From Bryobacteraceae bacterium (lineage in GTDB: Bacteria > Acidobacteriota > Terriglobia > Bryobacterales > Bryobacteraceae): 64,000 nucleotides of DNA. The stretch is taken from positions 186,001-250,000 of the forward strand of contig JARKOC010000466.1 in the NCBI GenBank assembly GCA_029975915.1, read 5' to 3'. Position numbers and translations under genes: made by a program. Below are positions 24,903-34,100 of the stretch, piece by piece. The notes beneath the pieces were generated by a model that was not told the DNA's origin, did not search any database, and worked only from the letters and a program-made list of their open reading frames with translations. Positions within the stretch are counted from its first letter, which is position 1, and every line of letters begins with the position of its first letter.

Positions 24903-25504
24903 AAACCAGCCTCGTTCTCAAGACTACGCCAGAGATACCAGCAGGCCAGTGTCCGGTAAGGCCGCCAGGCCTCGGCGATCTCCTCCATGGCCGCCGGTTT
25001 GGGCGGCTCCTCCATCTTCCACGCCCTCTGAATCGCATTGCGAATACCGAGGTCGCCTGCTGGAAACACGTCCTGGCGCCGCAGCGCGAACATCAGCAAC
25101 ATTTGGGCCGTCCAGACGCCGACGCCTTTCACCTGCGTCAGGTGGTCGATCACCTCGCCGTCGTCCATGCGCTCCAGCCTGTCGAAGCGTAATTGCCTGG
25201 TTCGAGTCTTTTCCGCGAGATCGAGCAGATAAGCGGTTTTTTGCCCAGACAATCCCAGCGGGCGCAACTTCTCCTCACCTAATGCCAGAATCGACCTCGG
25301 CGTTACGCCGGCGCGCCCGCAGGCGTTTTCAAATCTCGAGAATATCGTCCGCGCAGCCTTTCCGCTCAACTGCTGGCCGACGATGCAACGCGTCAGTGTC
25401 TTGAAATCTGGTTCAAGGTAATCCATTTTCGGCGGACCGACGCGTTCGATAATGCCTGCCATCACCGGGCAGGCTTTTTTCAAGTGGGAAACGGCTTTGC
25501 GCAT
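24899..25504 (-). CDS. AlkA-like DNA-3-methyladenine glycosylase II (HhH-GPD)
   Basis: 201 aa from the ATG at 25504; upstream in-frame sequence is unlike the family. The start matches short bacterial AlkA-type proteins (HLKKACPVMAGIIERVGP, FKTLTRCIVGQQLSGKAARTIF). The helix-hairpin-helix is LTQVKGVGVWTAQMLLMFAL and the catalytic aspartate is D151 in VFPAGDLGI. There is no N-terminal AlkA_N domain, as in the compact members. It excises alkylated purines from DNA. Its TGA overlaps the ATG of the secreted amidohydrolase, an odd functional pairing. No clear ribosome site is seen. The gene is divergent from the VWFA gene with 39 bases between starts. Confidence 0.9.
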   Translation of the reverse strand: MRKAVSHLKKACPVMAGIIERVGPPKMDYLEPDFKTLTRCIVGQQLSGKAARTIFSRFENACGRAGVTPRSILALGEEKLRPLGLSGQKTAYLLDLAEKTRTRQLRFDRLERMDDGEVIDHLTQVKGVGVWTAQMLLMFALRRQDVFPAGDLGIRNAIQRAWKMEEPPKPAAMEEIAEAWRPYRTLACWYLWRSLENEAGL

Positions 25505-25543
25505 GGAAACGATCAGGTGTCCGGGTGCATCAACAAGTATGGC

Positions 25544-26527
25544 ATGGTGAAGATGATGTCCCGCATGATTGCCCTGGCGTTCATGGGATTTGCCGCGATT
25601 CCCGCACAGCCGCCGAAACAGCCGCCGGCTCAGGCTGAAGAGGAACAGGTGATCCGGATCGACGTTGAATTGGTCAATACCTACTTCAACGTGCGGGACA
25701 AGCGTGGCGCCTATGCGGGCGGATTGACCGCCGACGATTTCGAGGTCTATGAAGACGGCAAGAAACAGGAGATCCGCTTCTTCACGCGCGAGACAGATCA
25801 ACCGCTCACCATCGGCTTGTTGATAGATGTCAGCCGCAGCCAGGAGAATCTGATTGAAGTCGAAAAGCGCGCTTCCTCCGCTTTCTTCGCCAAGGTCCTG
25901 CGGCCGAAGGACATGGCCTTCATCCTCAGTTTTGGCGCCGACGCAGAGCTGCTCCAAGACCTGACCGGGAGCCTGGCCTCGCTGGAACGGGGACTACGGC
26001 AGTTAAAGATCAATGCCGGCGTCAGCGGGGTGATCACGCCCTCCACCGTGCCCATTCCGGGCGGTCCGCGCGGTACGGTTCTCTACGATGCAGTCTGGCT
26101 GGCGGCCAACGACCGGTTGAAGCACGAGGTCGGCAGGAAGGCGATGGTCGTGATCACCGACGGCGTTGACGTCGGCAGCCGCACCAAGATCGAGGGTGCG
26201 ATTGAAGCCGCGCTCAAGACCGATGCCATCGTTTTCCCCATCTTGTATGAAGATCCGAGGTACACCGTATACGCTGGATATTCCGGCGAGGGCGCGATGA
26301 AGCGGTTGGCCAACGAGACCGGCGGCCGGGTCTTTCGCGTGGACCGGAAACACTCGCTGGAAGAGAACTACAAGGAGATCGAGCAGGACATGCGGACCCA
26401 GTATGCCATCGGCTACGCCTCGTCGAACACGGCCCGCGACGGCTCGTTCCGCAAGGTTGAGATCCGCCCGAAGAACAAGGGCCTCAAAGTTCAGGCCCGC
26501 CGGGGTTACTTCGCGCCAGCAAACTGA
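25544..26527 (+). CDS. VWFA-related secreted protein, acidobacterial type
   Basis: 327 aa from the ATG at 25544; ATGs at 25553, 25556 and 25484 are alternatives, and the choice is uncertain. A signal peptide (MMSRMIALAFMGFAAIPAQ) and a Pro-rich spacer lead into a short beta domain (IRIDVELVNTYFNVRDKRGAYAGGLTADDFEVYEDGK is its span) characteristic of the acidobacterial VWFA family TIGR03436. The vWA domain follows with MIDAS DVSRS (residues about 106-110), and the protein ends AIGYASSN... FRKVEIRPKNKGLKVQARRGYFAP, the family's typical C-terminus. Function is unknown; metal-dependent adhesion outside the inner membrane is likely. It is one of the lineage markers for Acidobacteriota here. Confidence 0.93.
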   Translation: MVKMMSRMIALAFMGFAAIPAQPPKQPPAQAEEEQVIRIDVELVNTYFNVRDKRGAYAGGLTADDFEVYEDGKKQEIRFFTRETDQPLTIGLLIDVSRSQENLIEVEKRASSAFFAKVLRPKDMAFILSFGADAELLQDLTGSLASLERGLRQLKINAGVSGVITPSTVPIPGGPRGTVLYDAVWLAANDRLKHEVGRKAMVVITDGVDVGSRTKIEGAIEAALKTDAIVFPILYEDPRYTVYAGYSGEGAMKRLANETGGRVFRVDRKHSLEENYKEIEQDMRTQYAIGYASSNTARDGSFRKVEIRPKNKGLKVQARRGYFAPAN

Positions 26528-26662
26528 GATCCGGCGATTCGCCCCATTCAACTCACCTGGGGTCTCCACACAACGCCCGTTCGGCTTTCCATCGCCGGAA
26601 TGAAGTTTGGGCGGCAGGCTATCATAAGTACATAGCCGGCGATTTCCGCCTGGGGCGCTCTC

Positions 26663-27442
26663 ATGAAAATTGAAAATCCCATCGATCTTCGCGGCCGTGT
26701 GGCCGTCGTCATTGGAGGCACGTCTGGCATCGGCCGCGTCCTGGCGCTGGGGTTGGCTCGCGCTGGCGCCAACGTCGTCGCCACCGGGCGCCGCAAGAAT
26801 CTTGTGGACGATGTGACCGCCGAAATCACCAAACTCGGTCGCAAGACATTTTCAAAGGCCGTGGACGTATCCAACCGGCAGTCGATCGACAAGTTGCGCG
26901 ACCGGGTGGTGAAGGAGTTCGGCCATGTCGATATCCTCATCAACGCTGCCGGCCAGATCTTCCGCAAACCCACGCATCACCTCAGCGAAGAAGAATGGCA
27001 GCGGCTGTTCGACGTGAACGTGACCGGCACCTTGCGCGCCTGCCAGTCGTTCTATGAGCCGCTGGCGAAGTCCGGCCGCGGCCGGATCATCAATATCGCC
27101 TCGCTCACATCTTTTGTTGGACTTTTAGAGGTGACTGCCTACGCCTCGTCGAAAGGCGCGGTCCTGGCCATGACGCGGTCGCTGGCCCTCGAATGGGCGA
27201 AGGACGGCATTTGCGTCAACGCACTCGCGCCCGGCGTCTTCCGCACGGACCTGAATGCCGCGCTCCTCGACGGCACCGAACGCGGCCGCGAGTTCATGGT
27301 CCGAACTCCGATGAGGCGTTTCGGGCGTGTCGAGGAACTGATTGGCGCGACGCTCCTGCTCGCCTCCGACGCGGCGAGCTACATCACGGGCCAGTGTATC
27401 GTCGTGGACGGCGGGATGTTGGCGTCCGGCGTCAATTCCTAA
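26663..27442 (+). CDS. short-chain dehydrogenase/reductase
   Basis: 259 aa classical SDR. The NAD(P)-binding glycine motif is GGTSGIGR (residues 18-25), the structural motif is INAAGQ, the active site is Ser in IASLTSF with Y160-x-x-x-K164 (YASSK), and the PG motif is LAPGVFRTDL. ATGRR after the second strand suggests NADP(H). Sequence character is nearest to gluconate 5-dehydrogenase/2-deoxygluconate dehydrogenase-like enzymes, but the substrate cannot be fixed from motifs. It is a single gene; 135 bases separate it from the VWFA gene, and it ends four bases inside the convergent Nudix gene. Confidence 0.92.
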   Translation: MKIENPIDLRGRVAVVIGGTSGIGRVLALGLARAGANVVATGRRKNLVDDVTAEITKLGRKTFSKAVDVSNRQSIDKLRDRVVKEFGHVDILINAAGQIFRKPTHHLSEEEWQRLFDVNVTGTLRACQSFYEPLAKSGRGRIINIASLTSFVGLLEVTAYASSKGAVLAMTRSLALEWAKDGICVNALAPGVFRTDLNAALLDGTERGREFMVRTPMRRFGRVEELIGATLLLASDAASYITGQCIVVDGGMLASGVNS

Positions 27443-27852
27443 ACGCGCGGCGGCAACAGCCCGCGCCGCCGGAGGTCTGGCAGGATCGAATCACGGAGGC
27501 TCGGTGCAAGTTCGGTTTCATCGCTATCCGGACCAAACCAAACCAGTTCCCCAATCTCGGCGCAGGGCCTCGGCTCGCCTTCAAGAACGCCGCTGAACAG
27601 GTCGATCACCACCGTCTTGCCTTGATCGTTAGCCGCTGGGCCTTGGTACCTTCCGACCACCTTCAACCTGCTGACTCTGACATCGCCCAGTTCCTCCGCG
27701 ATTTCTCTCACCAGAGCTTGCCCGGCCGTCTCGCCCGGCTCCAGTTTCCCGCCCGGCAGGATAAGCAGGGGCGAACCTTTTCGCCTGCGGCAAAGCAGCA
27801 TTGCGCCCTCGCGGTGCACAAACAGTCCGGCTTTGTGGATCACGTTATTCAT
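27439..27852 (-). CDS. MutT-like Nudix hydrolase
   Basis: 137 aa. The Nudix box is complete (GGKLEPGETAGQALVREIAEELG, residues about 34-56, with REIAEELG). The N-terminal strand-turn (HKAGLFVHREGAMLLCRRR) and the short overall length fit 8-oxo-dGTPase or related (di)nucleotide hydrolases. Its ATG overlaps the U32 gene stop by four bases, so it is translated with that gene, and its stop overlaps the convergent SDR end by four bases. A nucleotide-cleaning role alongside an RNA-modification protein is plausible but unproven. Confidence 0.9.
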   Translation of the reverse strand: MNNVIHKAGLFVHREGAMLLCRRRKGSPLLILPGGKLEPGETAGQALVREIAEELGDVRVSRLKVVGRYQGPAANDQGKTVVIDLFSGVLEGEPRPCAEIGELVWFGPDSDETELAPSLRDSILPDLRRRGLLPPRV

Positions 27853-30356
27853 TGCAGGACTGGCAACTCCAGATAGCCGGGGGCGACATACAGGCTGCCC
27901 TCGGTCAAGCCTCCGGGCGAAGCCCGTTTTAGCCGGGCAGTTAGTTCACGCTGATCGATTCGTCTGGCCAGCGCGTCCGCAAACGCGGCGGCGATCGCGC
28001 GAACCTGCTCTGCGGATTCATGTGTGAATTCGATCCGGAAATGGCGGATCCCGGCCTCGATCCAATCCTTCAGCCGTGCGCTTGCCTGCTGGGCCTCAGC
28101 GCCGAAAACCGTGTTCCGGCAACCCACGTCGGCAAGAACCGGATGAGCCCTGCCGCGTTCGTCTCTCAGTTCCACCTGATGCTTCTCACATGGCCGGCCG
28201 CAATCCAGATACGTCTTGCCAGACGAGAGAAACCTTGCGAATACGCAATGCTCGGTGTGGAAAACCGGAAGGTGCTGGTAGACGACGGCTTCGATCCTCG
28301 CTCCTCCCACGCTCCGCGCCAGGCTGGCGATTTGGGCGGCGTTCAAATCGTGGGACGGAGTCAAGCGGTCCAAACCGCTACGGAGCAACAGGCGTGCGGA
28401 AAGAGCGTTCGCGGCATTCAGGCTGAAGTCTCCGGTCAGTTGGACGCCATCCCTTCCCCGCAGCAACTCCAGCAATCCGGCGGACCGCACGAGAATCGGG
28501 CAGCCAAGACGCAAGAGAAAATCCACGGTCTTTTCTTCGCCCGGTTTGAGGATTCGCGGGCTCGCCACCCTGCATGGCGTGCCTGAAGCCACCACCCGTT
28601 CAACCGCCGGCTTGAGCCCGAACAGGTCCAGATAGTCCAGAGTCAACGAGGCCGGCCGCACCTCGATCGCCGCATCCAGTTGCTCTGATGCGCGCACAAG
28701 CAGATGTAAACCCGGCTCCCCGCCCTGCGCCGGTTCAGAACAGGAATCCATTTCGGCCGCTGTATCAACGATTGGATCGTGGATCGTGACACGTCGTGGG
28801 GCAGCCTGCAACCTTTCGAGCGCTTCCACCGCTTCCCTTCGGACTTGATTGAGCAAGGAAGCGGGCGCGAAGGGTTCGCCCTGAAGTTCCAGAGTCACCT
28901 CGCCTAATTCATACGCGGTTCCGCCAAGGCGTCCGAATTGCTCCCTCAGTACTTCCACGGTCAGCCCGTGCGTCTCGGCGCGCCTCAGCTCGCTTGAGGA
29001 CTCAACAAAGGCTGAATGCCCGCCAACGGTCCAAGTGGACGCCAGTGGTTTACCCTCGCGTGCGGTCACTACGACATCGACCCGCTGCCTACGAAAAGGC
29101 CCCTTTGCCTGGGTGTAAACGCGCAGACGCCGTTCCACAGCCGGATCATCACTCCGCCAAACCAAGTCACCGGGACGGATTCGCGAAGCGCGGACCGCGT
29201 TTCTCCCAAACCGCAGTTCCAGGTTGCCGCCCTTCAGCTCCAGAACCTCGAAGACCCGGCCGCCCTCCTCGTCGTCCTGCGGGCTGCGCCACGAAGCCGC
29301 GTCGAACACAATCCCGTCGCCAGCTTTGATGGGGGATATCCTATGCGCCAGAGCCGGCTTGACCAGAACGCCCGAGCCGGCCGAGCGCAAAACCTCCCCC
29401 ACGAGAACTCCCCTGTGACGTGGCGCACGGCCTGTGACCACCGCCTGATGGTTGGTTCCGGTGATGAAATGCGCGCCCATGCCGCGCGAGTAAACCTGTT
29501 CAAGATCCAACCTCTCGGACTCAGTGACCGTAAGCGGCCGCGCCGCCCACGCATCGTCCACCGCCTTCCGGTAGGCGCTGGTCGCCGCCGCGACATAGTC
29601 CGATTCTTTGTACCTGCCTTCAATCTTGAAGGCCGCAAGCCCCAGATCGATCAACCGCGGAATCTGATCGATCGCCATCAAATCGTTCGGCGACAACAGA
29701 TACCGGGCGTCGCCCAACGGCTTCAATCGGCCGTCTACCACCATCTCGTAGGGCAAACGGCACGCTTGCGCGCAGAGCCCGCGATTCGCGCTCCGCCCGC
29801 CCCAGGCCTCCGACGACAGGCACTGGCCCGAGTAGGCGACACAAAGCGCGCCGTGGACGAAAACCTCCAACTCGACATCTACCGCCCCTGCGATCATCGC
29901 GATCTGGTCAATGGACAGTTCCCTCGCCAGGGTGACCCTGGATGCGCCGAGCCGGGCGGCGAGGCGGGCGCCTTCGGATTCGGTCACGCTCATCTGCGTG
30001 CTGGCGTGGATTTCGAGTTCCGGCGCGATGCGCCGGGCCAGTTTGAGAACCCCGATGTCCTGGACAATGATGGCATCGGCGCCCGCCCGGGCGATCCGCG
30101 CCAGGGCCTTCGCCGCTTCCTCGATTTCGTGGTCGAAGACGAGCGTATTGAATGTCACAAACCCGCGCACGCCCCTACGGTGGAGAGTCCCCATGACTTC
30201 GGGCAGTTCATCAATCGAGAACCCGACTTTAGCTCGCGCGGTGAAGTGCTTTAGCCCGAAGTAGACCGAGTCCGCGCCGGCTTCGATGGCGGCCTGAAGC
30301 TGCGGCCAATATCCGGCCGGGGACATCACTTCGGGTTTGCGGCGGACGGTGGGCAC
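27849..30356 (-). CDS. U32-family protein (RlhA/YhbU-like), likely RNA hydroxylation
   Basis: 835 aa. The N-terminal TIM-barrel-like part starts PEVMSPAGYWPQLQAAIEAGADSVYFG and carries the U32 signature at about 170-205 (EVFVHGALCVAYSGQCL, then NRGLCAQACRLPY), whose cysteines are expected to hold an Fe-S cluster. The middle matches the DUF3656-type insertion (ITGTNHQAVVTGR), and the C-terminus adds further cysteines (HTEHCVFARFL, CGRPCEKHQ, VGCRNTVFG). Despite the 'peptidase' name, characterised relatives hydroxylate tRNA or 23S rRNA bases using prephenate-linked chemistry. Cytoplasmic. It is preceded by a PIN-domain gene (one-base overlap) and followed by a Nudix gene (four-base overlap), so it lies in the middle of a VapBC-U32-Nudix operon. 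Confidence 0.9.
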   Translation of the reverse strand: MPTVRRKPEVMSPAGYWPQLQAAIEAGADSVYFGLKHFTARAKVGFSIDELPEVMGTLHRRGVRGFVTFNTLVFDHEIEEAAKALARIARAGADAIIVQDIGVLKLARRIAPELEIHASTQMSVTESEGARLAARLGASRVTLARELSIDQIAMIAGAVDVELEVFVHGALCVAYSGQCLSSEAWGGRSANRGLCAQACRLPYEMVVDGRLKPLGDARYLLSPNDLMAIDQIPRLIDLGLAAFKIEGRYKESDYVAAATSAYRKAVDDAWAARPLTVTESERLDLEQVYSRGMGAHFITGTNHQAVVTGRAPRHRGVLVGEVLRSAGSGVLVKPALAHRISPIKAGDGIVFDAASWRSPQDDEEGGRVFEVLELKGGNLELRFGRNAVRASRIRPGDLVWRSDDPAVERRLRVYTQAKGPFRRQRVDVVVTAREGKPLASTWTVGGHSAFVESSSELRRAETHGLTVEVLREQFGRLGGTAYELGEVTLELQGEPFAPASLLNQVRREAVEALERLQAAPRRVTIHDPIVDTAAEMDSCSEPAQGGEPGLHLLVRASEQLDAAIEVRPASLTLDYLDLFGLKPAVERVVASGTPCRVASPRILKPGEEKTVDFLLRLGCPILVRSAGLLELLRGRDGVQLTGDFSLNAANALSARLLLRSGLDRLTPSHDLNAAQIASLARSVGGARIEAVVYQHLPVFHTEHCVFARFLSSGKTYLDCGRPCEKHQVELRDERGRAHPVLADVGCRNTVFGAEAQQASARLKDWIEAGIRHFRIEFTHESAEQVRAIAAAFADALARRIDQRELTARLKRASPGGLTEGSLYVAPGYLELPVLQ

Positions 30357-30796
30357 TACTTAGAGTCTAGCGGCTCGGTTTGACTGACAAAAGGATTCCG
30401 GACCGTGACGCCCTGCCATTGCCAGCCGTCCGCGAGGTCCTCCGACCAAACGATCTGACAACCCATCTGGGAAGCGCTGCGCAGAATCATTGCATCCCAG
30501 AACGAAAGCGGCTGGCGGCCATGGGCCTCACAGGCCGCAATGACGTCTCCCACCGATGGTCGATGAACCCTCCACCGTCCCAGTCGCTCCACGTGCCCCA
30601 GCGCGTCGCGCTTTGGCATGCCGAGTTTTCTGGTAACCGTGACATAGTATTCCTGGAGCACTTGCAAGCTCAGGCAGGCGGTTCGATTTGTGCCGGCTCT
30701 CTCCAGCAGGTCCAGAGCAATCTCGCGCTTGATGCCGGCCCCTATGTCGGCGGCGTAGACGAGGATGTTAGTGTCCAGAAACTCACCGTCGCTCAT
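30356..30796 (-). CDS. vapC: PIN-domain ribonuclease, VapC-like toxin
   Basis: 146 aa. The acidic PIN residues are all visible: D8 (FLDTNILVYAAD), E49 (QEYY), D101 (FWDAMIL) and D120 (WSEDL). PIN toxins cleave RNA, often tRNA or rRNA, using Mg. The gene starts 14 bases inside the preceding ribbon-helix-helix antitoxin gene, the usual VapBC arrangement, and its stop shares one base with the U32 start codon, so the toxin is coupled to a housekeeping-type gene downstream. Symbol is given for the family, not for a specific orthologue. No truncation is seen. Confidence 0.88.
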   Translation of the reverse strand: MSDGEFLDTNILVYAADIGAGIKREIALDLLERAGTNRTACLSLQVLQEYYVTVTRKLGMPKRDALGHVERLGRWRVHRPSVGDVIAACEAHGRQPLSFWDAMILRSASQMGCQIVWSEDLADGWQWQGVTVRNPFVSQTEPLDSK

Positions 30797-31028
30797 GGAG
30801 CGAGTCCCTGTCGATGTTCAATTGTCCATGGGTGCCCAGGTCATAGCCGCGTCTCAGGTCACTCATCAACTCACGGAACGCAACGTCATAGCCGTCATCC
30901 TCATCAACGAGCTGCTGGAGTTGGCTGGCGAGCATTGCCGAGATTGATGTATCCCGTTGAGCAGCAACCACTTTTATCCTCTTCACGAGCTTCTCGGGGA
31001 GAGCTAGAGTGACGTTTCTCGTCTTCAC
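30783..31028 (-). CDS. vapB: ribbon-helix-helix antitoxin, VapB-like
   Basis: 81 aa. The N-terminus is a CopG-type ribbon-helix-helix (TRNVTLALPEKLVKRIKVVAAQRDTSISAMLASQLQQLV), which binds operator DNA as a dimer; the C-terminal half (FRELMSDLRRGYDLG) is the expected toxin-wrapping tail. It overlaps the PIN gene by 14 bases. A good promoter lies 7-34 bases upstream (31035-31062), so autoregulation at that site is likely. The gene is on the minus strand, divergent from nothing and just downstream of the TonB receptor's terminator. Confidence 0.88.
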   Translation of the reverse strand: MKTRNVTLALPEKLVKRIKVVAAQRDTSISAMLASQLQQLVDEDDGYDVAFRELMSDLRRGYDLGTHGQLNIDRDSLHERR

Positions 31029-31034
31029 AAAAAC

Positions 31035-31062
31035 AGTGTAGCACCGTTTTATGTGATTGCAA
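31035..31062 (-). promoter_or_regulatory. promoter of the vapBC-U32-Nudix operon
   Basis: Minus strand: -35 TTGCAA (31057-31062), 16-base spacer, -10 TACACT (31035-31040), six bases before the antitoxin ATG. Such a short leader makes near-leaderless translation likely. Confidence 0.6.
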
Positions 31063-31070
31063 AATGGTCA

Positions 31071-31101
31071 GAAGAAAGGGCGGCCCCGGAGGACCGCCCT
31101 T
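31071..31101 (-). terminator. rho-independent terminator of the TonB-receptor gene
   Basis: Minus strand: an 11-bp stem with one G-T pair (AAGGGCGGTCC / GGGCCGCCCTT) and a TCCG loop at 31076-31101, followed by TCTTC. It lies 24 bases after the receptor's stop codon. Confidence 0.75.
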
Positions 31102-31125
31102 GTTGTTGGTCTTTACAGCCTGTTC

Positions 31126-34100
31126 TTAGAAGAAGAACGAGAGCTGGATACGCATCGACCGCGGGGACTGGAATCCACTGGCCCAGCCGTAGTACGGGCT
31201 GACGCGGATGCCCTGCTGGGTCATCAGTGAACGGGTGTTGAACCCCTTGAAGAAGTCGGCGTCGTGGTCGAAACCGAGCACACCATCGTTCTCGTGCAGG
31301 AGCGTCACGCTCTTGTTCGTCACGATGTTGGTGTTCAGGGCATTGAAGACCGTGAACTCAAAGCGGAACTTCATGGCTTCGTTGGCCGAGAACGGCTTGA
31401 AGTCATGCATCACGTTGAGGTCGAGGTTGTAGAAGATCGGCGTCCGGCCCAGGTCTCCGCGGCCATAGGGAGCTGCCGGGGTCGTGGAAATCACGTTCGC
31501 CTCCGTGGTGAGCGGAGTACCGGAATAAACAAAGAAGTTCGGCGAAATGGTCGTGCCGCCGAGCTTGTTGTTCAGCGTGTAGCCGCCGAAGAACTTGAAG
31601 GTGTGTGGACGGTCGGTTGCCAGACGGCCTTCCGCATACTTGCCCTGCTCGGTGTAATAGATCCAGGGCAGGTCATAGAAACGGTTGACGTTCGGGCTGG
31701 TACGGCCGTTTTCGTCCGAAGACGCCAGACCGGAGTAGTTGCCATACTGGCGGCTCCAGGTGTAGCTGGCGGCGAACTGATAAGCCTTTGAGAACCGCTT
31801 GTCGAGGCGGAGTTCAAGGGCGTCATAATTGCGCTTCGGCTTCGGCGTGACGGGGATGCCGGCTTCCCAGGTCTTGGGATCGGCGGTGATTCCTTCGCCA
31901 GGGTTGGCGATGTAGTAAATTTCGCCTTCTGGACCGAGGGTGCCGACGTCTTCAATCGTCCGCACAAGGCGGCGGTTGGTGTAGCGGGCAGATGCCACTA
32001 GCGTGGAACTCAGGCTGCGCTCGTAGCCCACGTCAAACATGCGCTGGCTCATCGGCTTCAAGTTCGGGTCGATGGTGTTGTCGTTGGGGTCGTTGGACGG
32101 GATGCGCCAGTTGACCACTTCGAGGAACTTGCCGCCAAAAGCCTTGGTGGGGTCGGAGGGGATACCCAGGTTCTTGCGGACCGCCTGAGGATCGTCGAGG
32201 GTGAACATGTAGTCCAGCCAGCGGTCTCCGCCGAAGCTGCCGCGAGGCAGTTCATACTTCATGATGTCGTAGAACTGGCCCCAGGAGGCGTAGACGCGCT
32301 GTTTGCCGTCGCCCTTGGGGTCCCAGGCAAAACCGAGACGCGGAGAGAATTTTTCCGACCACGGGAATTCGATAGCCCGCGACGGAATGTTGCTGTCAGC
32401 AGCGAAGCTGGGCAGGTACTCGCGCTCGGTGCGGATGCCGAGATTGAGGGTGAGGTACTTGTTGACGCGCCAGGTGTCCTGGAAGAACAGCGCCTGGTTG
32501 TCGCTGGATACGTCGCCGCGGGTTGAAATTTCACGGTAGCGCTGATAGCCATAGGCGCCAGTCTGGCGTCCGGAGCACTGGCTCGTGATACAGGTCCAGG
32601 TATTGAACCAGAAGTAGCGCCAGTAGCCGTTCGCCCAGGTCTGCGAGTTCACCTGGTTGGCCAAACGGTTCATCTGCCAGCCGCCCTTGATGTTGTGCTG
32701 GCCCATCCAGTTGCCGAGGTAGGAAATGTCGGCGTTGTAGTTGTGCCGTTTGTAGGCGTCAAAGAACGTGGCGCCGGGAGCGAATGAAATGTAGCCTGCG
32801 GGCCCCTGCAGATCCGCCGGAATGCGGGGATCGCGGCTCGCGCCCGAATAATAGATCGAGGTGGTGCTGGGAATTGCGTAATTCGTGACGTGGTTTGTGA
32901 AGTGGTAACCGCCACGGAACGAAATCACCAGCTTGCTGGTTGCCAGAAAATCGGCTGAGTAGGCGAAGATCTGCCCTGCATTATATTCACCCTGGCCGTT
33001 CCAATCGTTGTTCGGATCATCCGTGCCGCCACGGCTGGGCAGAACCCCCTGCACGTAGCCCGGATTGTATGTCCACGACGCGGCGGTTCGCAGTTTGGTG
33101 AAGGGCATATAGTCCAGCTTGTTGGTCATGTAGTGCTGGAAATTGTTCTGCTTGTAAGAACGTGTCTTGTTGTCAACGTTGAATGTGACATCGCGGTTGG
33201 TCTTCGTCTTCGTGGGCATAAAACCGGTGAAGAAGAAAAGTTTGTTCCGCATGATGGGTCCGGCGAGATTGAACACCGGATTCCATGTGGTGAAGTCGTC
33301 AGCCTGGTTGCGGAAGTACTCGCCGCGGGTTTCGTCGTTCGGGTCCAGGCGCAGGCTGTCGCGGGGCCGTCCTGCCATTTCATCATTATTAAAGTAGAAA
33401 CCGGCCTGACCATGGAAATCATTCGAACCACTGCGGACAACAGCGCTGATGACGCCGCCCATGGCGCCGCCGTACTGCGCTTCCATGACACCGTTCTTGA
33501 TCTGCGTCTGCTGGACCATCTCCACCGGAATGCGGTTCTTGCTGCTCAGCACGCCGGTCTGGATGTTGGTGACTTCCATGCCGTCGATGAAGAAGGTGTT
33601 TTCCGAACCCGATGCACCGTCCACCTGGACGCCGCCGGACTTGCCTTCAGCGCGCGCGCCGGGGGCGATGGCAGCGAGATCATAGAAACTGCGGCCCTTC
33701 GGCAGCAGGTCAAAGAAGCTCTTGTCGACGTTGACCGCCGAAGCGCTCGACGCCGTGTCAACCATCACCGCATCGGCGCTGACAACCACGCTCTCGGTCA
33801 CCTGGCCCACTTCCAACCTGAAATTCAGTTGGGTGGCGCGGCCGAGAACAACGTTGACATCGGTCTTCTTCATTGTGGAGAAGCCGGTGACTGTCGTTGT
33901 GACTGTGTAGGTGCCAGCCGGAACATTAGTAAATGTATAGCTGCCGGTGGGACCGCTCGTCGCGACGAGCGCCTGGGGCAGGTTCGTGCCTGTTACTTCC
34001 AGCTTGGCGTTTGGAATGGCCGCGCCCGAGGGGTCCACGACTGAGCCCGTGATACTGCCCGTCACTTCCTGCCCGAAGGCCGAGAAGCCGAACAGCGCCA

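Noticed and set aside
33133..34044. 303-codon open frame on the plus strand
   Set aside because: Antisense to the TonB-receptor plug and N-terminal domain; reads as a shadow of the receptor.
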